Below are positions 15,092-22,483 of a stretch of 47,987 nucleotides of DNA, piece after piece. A model generated the notes under the pieces. The model searched no databases and was not told where the DNA came from. It saw nothing but the letters and a program-made list of their open reading frames with translations. The translations under genes were made by a program, and so were the position numbers. How positions within the stretch are numbered: position 1 is the first letter of the stretch; each line of letters starts with the position of its first letter. Origin of the DNA: an uncultured Flavobacteriales bacterium (GTDB lineage: Bacteria; Bacteroidota; Bacteroidia; Flavobacteriales_D; Parvicellaceae); NCBI GenBank assembly GCA_913030835.1, contig CAJWDP010000021.1, positions 1 to 47,987 of the forward strand, in the 5' to 3' direction.

Positions 15092-15601
15092 CTATTTTGA
15101 TTCGCATTGAGATTGATAATCCCGATGCTGAAACTGCACCCAGAACTCCTGGAGCCCTTCGGGAGTGATCTTTTCGATCAATTGCAAGTTCTGCTTGTTC
15201 CGGAAGGTATGTCGAACACCCGATTCTTTGATCTTATGTCCCCAACCTCCGCGATGGTCGAAGGAGGTAAAGGCTTCACAAGGATCCGATACCGACTCAA
15301 AGGGAATTTTCAGAGAGTAGGTCACATCTCCGATGAAATTCATTCCTTTGGTGGTCATTTGTATTTCTTTGAGCACCACCCTTGTGTATTTCTTTTGCCT
15401 ATAGAGTTCTTTCAGCTCTTCGCCCACACGTCGTGCCATATGATTCGAAAACTGGTGAGCCACATCCGATCCGTTAACAAATTCCGGTCCGATGTAGGTA
15501 CCTGAACATCCATTTTCGGTGCAGGTTATATCGTATTCTGGTTCAGAATGGGTGCAGCTTAAAAATGCAGCCAGAAGCAGTAAAGTTGCAAATTGGGTCA
15601 T
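15092..15601 (-). CDS. Putative lipoprotein of unknown function
   Basis: This 169-residue protein opens with a short hydrophobic leader ending in a lipobox-like AAFLSC (Cys16). An acidic stretch (HSEPEYD) follows, as in surface-exported Bacteroidota lipoproteins. The mature part has several Cys (CTENGC, DPCEAF, a final C) that could form disulfides, and a helix-strand segment ELYRQKKYTRVVLKEI (66-80). I do not recognise a family. That segment resembles the C-terminus of the transglutaminase-like protein encoded 106 bp downstream, in both protein and DNA, so part of the two genes may share an origin. It is the first gene of the four-gene secreted set. Confidence 0.68.
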   Translation of the reverse strand: MTQFATLLLLAAFLSCTHSEPEYDITCTENGCSGTYIGPEFVNGSDVAHQFSNHMARRVGEELKELYRQKKYTRVVLKEIQMTTKGMNFIGDVTYSLKIPFESVSDPCEAFTSFDHRGGWGHKIKESGVRHTFRNKQNLQLIEKITPEGLQEFWVQFQHRDYQSQCESK

Positions 15602-15620
15602 GGGAATTACAAATCAATTA

Positions 15621-15641
15621 ACGTTATCATTTAGATAACGT
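15621..15641. promoter_or_regulatory. Strong dyad symmetry between divergent genes
   Basis: The arms ACGTTATC (15621-15628) and GATAACGT (15634-15641) are perfect 8-bp complements around ATTTA. Flanking AAATC (15611-15615) and GATTT (15642-15646) extend the dyad after a bulge. It lies 20 bp upstream of the lipoprotein start, in the 239-bp gap before the 1773-residue TPR gene. It could be an operator for the divergent pair or a 5' leader hairpin. Confidence 0.4.
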
Positions 15642-15840
15642 GATTTAGGCCTTAGGTTACAAAACACGCAACCATAACTAACGGTTTACTAATTATTGAA
15701 CTTATGTCCCGTTGACGCGTACAGTGGTATGTTGTTTGAAGAAATTCATACTCCTATCGTTGTAACTTATTCGTTTTCGGTCATTATCCTATACGAAAAC
15801 CTATATTTTCACGATATTTGTAATTAGCCCGAACAAAACC

Positions 15841-18800
15841 ATGGTAAAAATGTGCCGCGTAGTGTTGCTGTTTCTGGCCATCTCATTGGTGGCTACTGGT
15901 CAATTTGTTGCCCAGGATGATCCGGTAATGGTACTGACCGTTGGAAAAAAAGGAATCAGTGATAAGTTCGGAAGAAAGGTAGATGGCGCAACCATAAGCA
16001 TCAAACAGGACGGAAAAGCCTTCAAGACCGTAACTACAGCTAGTAACGGGAAGTACGAAGACGTTACAATGCCCTATGATCATGTCTATGAAATCACCAT
16101 AAGCAAAGGTGGTTTTGTTAAAAAAGTTACGATCATAGATGGAAAGAAGGGCTATTTTCCGGAAGACGTAAAGGAAAAAAAGACGGAAATTACTTTTGTC
16201 CCGGAAATGGTCACGAAGCAACCTGGGGTCGATTACTCGATAATTACCAATGCGCCCGTTGCAAAAGCAAGAATTGACCCTTCGACCGGACAAATGAACT
16301 ACGATATGGGTTTCATTTCCAGAAGAAGCAAGGAGATCCAGAAGTTCATGGAGGGAGTGGCGAACAAGGAAAAGGCGAATGAGGCTGAGTTCAATACAAA
16401 GCTGGCAGCAGCAAATAAAGCATATAGCTCGAAAGACTATCAAACAGCGATAGATAAATACAAAGAAGCCAAGGCACTAAAGCCGGATCATCCGGGGCTG
16501 GACGATAAGATTGCTCAGGCAAAGGCCAAAATGGAAGAGAACGCAGCGAATGCAGAGCTTTTGGCAAAATTCAATGCTAAGATAAAAGAGGGCGACGATC
16601 TGGTGCATACTCAAAAATGGGATGAGGGAATAAAAAAATACGAAGAAGCCAAATCGATGAAGCCGGGAGATCCAATACCGGATAAAAAGATCGCTTTGGC
16701 AAATAAGAAGAAGGCAGAAGCCGAGGACGCAGCGAAAAATCAGCAATACGCGGCCAAATTAAAAGAAGCCAAGGTTGCCTTCGATAGCAAGAACTACGAA
16801 AATGCGAAAACGCTGTATCAGGAGGCATTGGGCATTCGACCAAATGAGCGATTCCCATCGGATAAGATCAAAGAGATCGACGGAATCATGGCGAATAAGG
16901 CTAAATATGATGCCTTAATTAAGGCGGCTGACAGTCAGTTTGCTGCGAAAGAATGGAAGGCATCCAAGCTAAAGTATCAGGAGGCATTAAGAATCATACA
17001 CGACAGTTATCCTAGCGCTCAGATCGCAAAGATCGATGCCGAGCTTCAGAAGTTAATGCTTGAGCAGGAGCAGCGAGAAAAATACGATGCCCTGATCGCA
17101 AAGGCGAATACAGATTTCGGAAGCAAGAAATACGAGCTGGCAAAATCGAATTACCAAGAGGCACTTAAGCTCTATGAGAATGAAGCTTATCCAAAGGAGC
17201 AGCTGGCAAAGATCGATGATCTCATGAAAGAGAAGGAGGAAGAAAAGAAGAAGCGGGAGGAATTCAATGTGCTGATGGCCGAGGCTCAGAAACACTATGT
17301 GAACAACGATTGGGAACAGGCAAGAGCGTCGTACAAATCTGCACAACAGCTAATCGATGATCCAATGATCGCGCAAAAGCTGAGCTTGATCGACAAAAAG
17401 GAACAGGAAGAAAAAGATGCTGCGGAAGCCGCTGAGCGTCAAAAGCAAAAAGAAGAGGAATACAAACAAATTCTTGCAAGAGCTCAAGGGCAATTCGATG
17501 CCAAAAATTGGGAAGAGGCAAAGAAAACCTACAATGATGCGCTCGAAATATTCGATAGAAAAGAGGTTAGGGATAAACTCGCGGCGATCAATACCAACAT
17601 TCAAAGAGAAGCCAACTTGGCAAAAGTAGAGGAAGAAAAAAAGCAAAAGGAAGCGGAGTATACTGATTTGATGAGCAAGGCAAAAGCAGCCTTTGATGCA
17701 AAAAACTGGAGCGATTCCAGAACGCTATACAGCTCAGCATTGAAACTTTTTGATCGTCCTGAGCCAAAACAAGCGATCGCCTCTATAGCAGCTAAAATTC
17801 AGGAAGAAAATGCCGCGAAAGCGAAGGACGAAGCGGAAAAAGCAAAACGTGCAAAATACGATCAGCTTATTGCTAAGGCAGACAATCAATTCACGGCTAA
17901 AGATTGGGTCAATGCAAAAGCATCCTACAACAGGGCGCTATCCATGTATTCAGAAGATTATCCTAGGCAACAGCTTGCCAAGATCAAAACAGAAGAGGAA
18001 AATGAGCGAAATGCGCTGGCTGAAAAAGATAAAGAAGCCAAACTACTTGCTCAGTACAATGCAAAGATCAAGCAGGCGGATGCCGCTCGTAATGTTGCTA
18101 AGGATGGCCCTGGAATAAATGCCGCAATTGCATTGTATCGTGAAGCCAATGCAATTAAGAATGACGAAACATATCCAGCGCAGGAAGTAGCCAAGCTCCA
18201 GGAGAAGCTAGATGCACTAGCCGGTGCGCAAAAAGCGTACGACAAATTGATTGGGGTAGCGGATCAGAAATTTGCAGATGGAGATTATGAGAAGGCAAAA
18301 GAGCTGTATGCCCGTGCGCAGGGGATGCATCCTGAAGACGATTACCCTCCTAAAAAGATTATGGAGATCGAACGCAAGATCAAAGAGGAAAAAGATAAGG
18401 CGGCATTGGAGGCCAGAGAAAAAGAAAAACGTGATAAATACGACGCATTTATTCAGTCCGGGGATGCGAGCATGACGGCAGAAAAATGGACAGATGCACG
18501 AACCTCCTACACAGAAGCTTTGAAGTTGTTTCAAGAGGAGTATCCAAAACAACAGCTTGCCTTGATTGCCAAAAAGATCCGGGAGCAACAAAATGCTTCA
18601 GCAGCCGAAGCCGCTGAAAAAGAAAAACGGGAAAAATACAATGGTCTAATATCCAGAGCTGATGCGAGTTTCAAAGCAAAAAAATGGGATCAGGCCAAGT
18701 CAGTATATCGTGCGGCTCTCAATCTTTACGATGAGGCGTATCCAAAAGAACAGCTTGGGAAAATAGATGAGGAGATACAAAACGAAAAGGATGCGAATCT

Positions 18801-21162
18801 GGCCAAGGCTGAAGAAGCAAAAATTATGGCAGCTTACAGGGCGAAGATCAAGGAAGCAAATGCGGCGAGGGATCAGGCAACCGACGGAAATAAGATTCAG
18901 CGAGCAATTAATTTATACCGAGAGGCAAATGAAATTAAAAATGACGAAACCTACCCGGCAGAAGAGGTCGCTAAATTGCAGGACAGATTGGACAAGATCA
19001 ACGATGGGGCGGCTGCCTATCAGAAATTGATCGATGTAGCGGATAAAAAGTTTGCCGAAGAAAACTACAAAAAGGCAAAGGACCTTTACAATAGAGCGCG
19101 AGGAATTCGCCCAACAGACAGTCATCCTCCGAGTCAGATTAGAAAGATCAACGCAATACTTAAGGAAAAAGAAGCTGAGCTGGCAAAACAAGCCAAGTAC
19201 GAAAAGCTGATCGCTACCGGTGATGCCAATTATGGGTCGGAAAAGTACGTTGAAGCACTCAAATCATTCAAAGCAGCTCTGGCGCTCAAACCGCAAGAAA
19301 GCTATCCTGCCGAGCAGATCTCCAAGATTAAAAGATGGATGGCGGAAAATAATGTGGCAAGCAGTGAAACAAGTAGTGGGCCTAATAGAACCTATACGGC
19401 AAGTGATATGTATGGAGAAGACATCACAGGCCAATATACTGAGGAGGGTTTAACCGAGCTGTTCAGTGATAACAAAGTTCAAAGTGAAAATTGGAGAGAT
19501 AAAGAGGTAGACAGAATCAAGGCCTCTGAAAATGAATTCCATAGAAATTTAGAGCTCAATTCCGAATTGAAATCAAATACCAATTTTCAGGAATACGAAA
19601 CGTACAAGCAAGATCTTCAAGATGAGGATGTAGCTAGGGATTACAAGCGATACACGGTCATTTCGGAAATGGAAGAGGCAGATGAAGAGCGGTCAGCAGA
19701 GTATTTAGCGAAACAAATGGAGTCAACTGAGAGGACGTACGAGTCCTATAAAGATGGGGCAGCAAGGGTAGAACGAGAAGCACATAAGCTGGAGGAAATC
19801 AACCGTGGCAAGGAATTGAATGCAGAAGCGTTTGAAAAATTTAAAGACAATCACAGCTTCTGGGATGAAGCCAACAAAGAAAATGCGTTGACGAGAACAG
19901 AATTCGAACATGCACACAAAGAAAGCTTGCTGTCTAAAACAGCTGTTGACACGGAAGAGGGAATTAAGCGAAGAGAACTCACTGCAGAGTATCAATTGGA
20001 AAAAAACCTGAGTGTTAGTGAATTGAATCAAGATCTGCAGCAAAGAGACCAAGACAGGGATTATCTGCAAAGCGTGTATCGGGAGGGGTTAAAAGATCAG
20101 ATTGACGTAGATGCAAATATTGGCGATGAAAGAAGGTCAGGGTTTATCAACAAAATGGAAGAGTTTAAAAACGAGGAAAGGGAGCTGTATAAAGATCGAT
20201 TGGACCAAAATATAGACAGAAGCTACGCAAATCATCAGAGCATTGATGATAAGCTGGGAGAATTGGAAGAGGTACAAATAGAAATGGAGCAGCCAAGATT
20301 GAAATATGTAGATGCATACGATACCTACAAGGACGACATGTCTAAATGGAGTGAGGGTATGAGCCAGGATGGGGAGTACAAAACGTACGAAAAGCACAAT
20401 TTCATAGAAAATTTTAAAGTTGGTGCGGACAATTATAAAGACGATCTGGATATTCAGCGGCAAAAGAATGTTTCAGCAGTGGAGAATACGAAAGATAAAT
20501 TTGACAATGCTCATATCGATGATGACTTAGATAGCAAAGAATCCACATACAACCGACACCTTAAAACGGAAGAATTTGTCAAAAAGAATGAAGACATGTT
20601 CAAGTATTCGGATGACCAACGACAATCTAAGGTGAGAGAGCTCGAACTGGTACAAGACAGTTTTGAAGAGGGAAGAAGGGACCAGCAAGATGTATCAAAG
20701 AATAAGAATTTCAATCAGCAAAAGGCGTTGGATGATTTTGCAACAGCCAATGACAATATGTTGGCCGATGCGGATTTGCCGCGACAAAAATCGGTAAATA
20801 ACATGACAGATTATACCGATAAGTTATTGAATGACAAGGCTGCCAAGGCAGAAGATATGCAAGAAGCTTTGGACAATAGAAGACTCAAATACGAGGAAAA
20901 AGGGGCTGAAACAGTGGAGTCCAGTGATCTCAGCAATCAGCTGGCCGAGCAATACGATCAGGGAGTTACTGAAAAAGTATATCAGCAAAAAGATGCACGA
21001 GGTAACGTTAAAGAGATCACGGTAATTCGAGTTGTTGTGGAAGGAAACAAAGGTCACGAATACAAAATGGTGAAATCCAGATTCTCGGAGCGGTATTTTA
21101 AGGATGGGAATGCAATTTCCGAAACAGTTTGGGATACCGAAACAACCGTCCCCTCCGAATAA
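15841..21162 (+). CDS. Giant exported TPR-like repeat and coiled-coil protein
   Basis: This 1773-residue protein starts with a signal peptide (hydrophobic VVLLFLAISLVATG; the ATG at 15850 is an alternative start). Residues ~30-120 form a carboxypeptidase-regulatory-like beta domain (VDGATISIKQDG, SNGKYEDVTMPYDHVYEITI). Residues 184-1171 are 16 TPR-like modules of 52-67 residues. Residues ~1190-1690 are a highly charged helical region with its own weak repeats. The C-terminal ~60 residues form a compact beta segment (VTEKVYQQKD, VIRVVVEGNKGHEYKMV, RYFKDGNAISE). There is no other membrane segment and no T9SS domain, so it is probably periplasmic. TPR arrays are protein-binding scaffolds. The C-terminal segment looks like one I associate with other Bacteroidota repeat proteins, but this is from memory only. 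A GT2 gene starts 11 bp downstream. Confidence 0.85.
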   Translation: MVKMCRVVLLFLAISLVATGQFVAQDDPVMVLTVGKKGISDKFGRKVDGATISIKQDGKAFKTVTTASNGKYEDVTMPYDHVYEITISKGGFVKKVTIIDGKKGYFPEDVKEKKTEITFVPEMVTKQPGVDYSIITNAPVAKARIDPSTGQMNYDMGFISRRSKEIQKFMEGVANKEKANEAEFNTKLAAANKAYSSKDYQTAIDKYKEAKALKPDHPGLDDKIAQAKAKMEENAANAELLAKFNAKIKEGDDLVHTQKWDEGIKKYEEAKSMKPGDPIPDKKIALANKKKAEAEDAAKNQQYAAKLKEAKVAFDSKNYENAKTLYQEALGIRPNERFPSDKIKEIDGIMANKAKYDALIKAADSQFAAKEWKASKLKYQEALRIIHDSYPSAQIAKIDAELQKLMLEQEQREKYDALIAKANTDFGSKKYELAKSNYQEALKLYENEAYPKEQLAKIDDLMKEKEEEKKKREEFNVLMAEAQKHYVNNDWEQARASYKSAQQLIDDPMIAQKLSLIDKKEQEEKDAAEAAERQKQKEEEYKQILARAQGQFDAKNWEEAKKTYNDALEIFDRKEVRDKLAAINTNIQREANLAKVEEEKKQKEAEYTDLMSKAKAAFDAKNWSDSRTLYSSALKLFDRPEPKQAIASIAAKIQEENAAKAKDEAEKAKRAKYDQLIAKADNQFTAKDWVNAKASYNRALSMYSEDYPRQQLAKIKTEEENERNALAEKDKEAKLLAQYNAKIKQADAARNVAKDGPGINAAIALYREANAIKNDETYPAQEVAKLQEKLDALAGAQKAYDKLIGVADQKFADGDYEKAKELYARAQGMHPEDDYPPKKIMEIERKIKEEKDKAALEAREKEKRDKYDAFIQSGDASMTAEKWTDARTSYTEALKLFQEEYPKQQLALIAKKIREQQNASAAEAAEKEKREKYNGLISRADASFKAKKWDQAKSVYRAALNLYDEAYPKEQLGKIDEEIQNEKDANLAKAEEAKIMAAYRAKIKEANAARDQATDGNKIQRAINLYREANEIKNDETYPAEEVAKLQDRLDKINDGAAAYQKLIDVADKKFAEENYKKAKDLYNRARGIRPTDSHPPSQIRKINAILKEKEAELAKQAKYEKLIATGDANYGSEKYVEALKSFKAALALKPQESYPAEQISKIKRWMAENNVASSETSSGPNRTYTASDMYGEDITGQYTEEGLTELFSDNKVQSENWRDKEVDRIKASENEFHRNLELNSELKSNTNFQEYETYKQDLQDEDVARDYKRYTVISEMEEADEERSAEYLAKQMESTERTYESYKDGAARVEREAHKLEEINRGKELNAEAFEKFKDNHSFWDEANKENALTRTEFEHAHKESLLSKTAVDTEEGIKRRELTAEYQLEKNLSVSELNQDLQQRDQDRDYLQSVYREGLKDQIDVDANIGDERRSGFINKMEEFKNEERELYKDRLDQNIDRSYANHQSIDDKLGELEEVQIEMEQPRLKYVDAYDTYKDDMSKWSEGMSQDGEYKTYEKHNFIENFKVGADNYKDDLDIQRQKNVSAVENTKDKFDNAHIDDDLDSKESTYNRHLKTEEFVKKNEDMFKYSDDQRQSKVRELELVQDSFEEGRRDQQDVSKNKNFNQQKALDDFATANDNMLADADLPRQKSVNNMTDYTDKLLNDKAAKAEDMQEALDNRRLKYEEKGAETVESSDLSNQLAEQYDQGVTEKVYQQKDARGNVKEITVIRVVVEGNKGHEYKMVKSRFSERYFKDGNAISETVWDTETTVPSE
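16390..19353 (+). repeat. Array of 16 TPR-like modules inside the giant protein gene
   Basis: Sixteen modules of 52-67 residues follow the pattern [YF]xxLIxxAdxxFxxKxWxxAkxxYxxALxxYxxexYPxxqlakI, then a charged linker. Each begins with Tyr or Phe. Modules start near residues 184, 673 (17857), 739 (18055), 800 (18238), 867 (18439), 933 (18637), 999 (18835), 1060 (19018) and 1120 (19198), among others. The helix pair (LIxxADxxFxxKxWxxAKxxYxxAL) is the TPR-like core; the linker is rich in Lys and Glu. Confidence 0.85.
17857..19353 (+). repeat. Tandem duplication of a four-module block within the array
   Basis: Modules starting at 17857, 18055, 18238 and 18439 are mirrored in order by modules at 18637, 18835, 19018 and 19198. 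The second member of each block (18055-18237 and 18835-19017) is exactly 183 bp. Both carry a special insertion and shared text (YREAN, IKNDETYPA, EVAKLQ) found in no other module. First members are both 198 bp. The block appears to have been copied as a unit. Confidence 0.75.
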
Positions 21163-21173
21163 TTCATTCATTA

Positions 21174-21902
21174 ATGCTCAGACAATCCGTCGAACTATCC
21201 GTAGTGATACCATGTTACAATGAAGGGGAACTCTTGAACGGAAACTTCAATAGATTGTATCATGAGCTGTTGAGCGTTGGGAAAACATTTGAAATTGTTT
21301 TTGTAGACGATTGTAGCCAGGACGAAACCGTGCAAACCATTACTGAAATTTGTGCTGAATTTGATTGTTGTAAATCGATTTTCAACCATTCAAATTTAGG
21401 TAGGGGTGCAACTTTTATGATCGGGGCAGACCAGTCTGAAGGCGGTATAGTGGGCTTTCTTGATATTGACTTAGAAGTATCCGAGGTCTATCTTCGGGAT
21501 GTGCTTCATGAATTGGACAAAGGAGCTGAAGTTGTTTCGGTGTACCGCACGTACAAACTGAAATGGAATCCTATGTTTTTGATTCGTGCTTTTCTTAGCA
21601 ATTCGTACAAGGTTTTGGTTCGGAGCTATTTGAAAGTGCCGCTTAAGGATACGGAAAGTGGTTTTAAATTTTTTAAAAGCGATGTGTATCATGAATTGCG
21701 TAAGCTGTGCAAAAGCAACCATTGGTTCTGGGATACAGAAGTTATGGCACATGCGTATTGGGAAGGTTATGATGTGCGAGAAGTAAAAGGAGAATTCATC
21801 AAGAATAAGAACAAACGCTCTACGGTCAGGATCGTTCCGGATACACTCGAGTATTTAAAAGAGATAAAACACTTCAAGCGAAGAATAAAAAATCGAAAGT
21901 GA
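21174..21902 (+). CDS. GT2-family glycosyltransferase (dolichyl-phosphate-mannose synthase-like)
   Basis: The ATG at 21174 gives 242 residues and begins 11 bp after the giant gene's stop; a longer start at 21129 inside that gene is unlikely. The GT-A fold is clear: ELSVVIPCYNEGELL, EIVFVDDCSQDET, SNLGRGATFMIGADQSEG, the metal-binding D97-I-D99 (GFLDIDLEVS) and DTESGFKFFKSDVY. There is no membrane segment, so it resembles the catalytic domain of DPM1-type enzymes, which move a sugar from a nucleotide donor to polyprenyl phosphate. The GTGA overlap with the next gene implies coupled translation. Donor and acceptor are not predictable from the sequence. Confidence 0.9.
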   Translation: MLRQSVELSVVIPCYNEGELLNGNFNRLYHELLSVGKTFEIVFVDDCSQDETVQTITEICAEFDCCKSIFNHSNLGRGATFMIGADQSEGGIVGFLDIDLEVSEVYLRDVLHELDKGAEVVSVYRTYKLKWNPMFLIRAFLSNSYKVLVRSYLKVPLKDTESGFKFFKSDVYHELRKLCKSNHWFWDTEVMAHAYWEGYDVREVKGEFIKNKNKRSTVRIVPDTLEYLKEIKHFKRRIKNRK

Positions 21903-22483
21903 AGAGTCCCATCTACCATAGCATTGAAACCTATCGGTTTACCATGAAGAGACTATACGGGAACCGGTTTGAAAACAGATATGAAAACCTAATAAAGTAC
22001 ATTCCTCCTTCGAAATCAATCACGGAGCTGTGTCCGGGCGATGGATATTTCTTTGAATTCTATTTAAAAGACTCCAACCCCGATTACAAGGCAATGGAAT
22101 GGAATACCAAATTCTCTTTGTATTTAAGAGAGCTGGGGGCAGAAGTGATTGAAGGAGATGTGAATAATGTTAATATCCCTTCTGCTGACGTGGTGTTTAT
22201 GCAAGGGAGCCTGTACCAATTCAAAGATTATCGTTCTGTTTTAAACAACATGTATGAGGCTGCCCGAGAATTGCTGATCGTATCAGAACCTGTCAAGAAC
22301 ATGTCACAAAGTGAGAACAAGATCATTTCAGAGATTGCCGCCCATTTAAGTAATCCAGGTGATGGCCCAAAGCATTTTCGATTTACTCGAAATACATTGC
22401 TGGAAGCAGCAGATGGATTGCCACAACCTGAGGTGGTACACAATCCTATGGATAAAGAGATCATTCTCATTTTTCGGAAATAA
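21899..22483 (+). CDS. Class I SAM-dependent methyltransferase
   Basis: The 194-residue product starts at GTG 21899, overlapping the GT2 stop by four bases (GTGA). An internal ATG (residue 16) is the alternative. Motif I is ITELCPGDGYFFEFYL (E-x-x-x-G-x-G). Then come an acidic position in VEGDVNNVNIP-type text (here VIEGDVNNVNIP), ADVVFMQGSLYQF (motif II region) and a helix ELLIVSEPVKNM. It is small and soluble. The neighbour suggests action on a glycan or lipid precursor (inference). Its 3' end overlaps the convergent membrane-protein gene by 17 bp. Confidence 0.82.
   Translation: MKSPIYHSIETYRFTMKRLYGNRFENRYENLIKYIPPSKSITELCPGDGYFFEFYLKDSNPDYKAMEWNTKFSLYLRELGAEVIEGDVNNVNIPSADVVFMQGSLYQFKDYRSVLNNMYEAARELLIVSEPVKNMSQSENKIISEIAAHLSNPGDGPKHFRFTRNTLLEAADGLPQPEVVHNPMDKEIILIFRK

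Noticed and set aside
14809-15168. 119-residue plus-strand ORF between the transglutaminase-like and lipoprotein genes
   Set aside because: It overlaps both clear minus-strand genes and shows no domain.
15883-16443. 186-residue antisense ORF in the giant gene
   Set aside because: It is a shadow of the plus-strand coding frame, whose Lys/Glu-rich codons give Phe/Leu-rich antisense text.
16390-19353. Periodic repeats that could be read as CRISPR
   Set aside because: The repeats are protein-coding TPR modules of ~160-200 bp with varying text; there are no short identical repeats with unique spacers.
21129-21173. Extended start for the GT2 glycosyltransferase inside the giant gene
   Set aside because: The extra 15 residues are not GT2-like and would overlap the preceding gene; the ATG at 21174 fits the family N-terminus.
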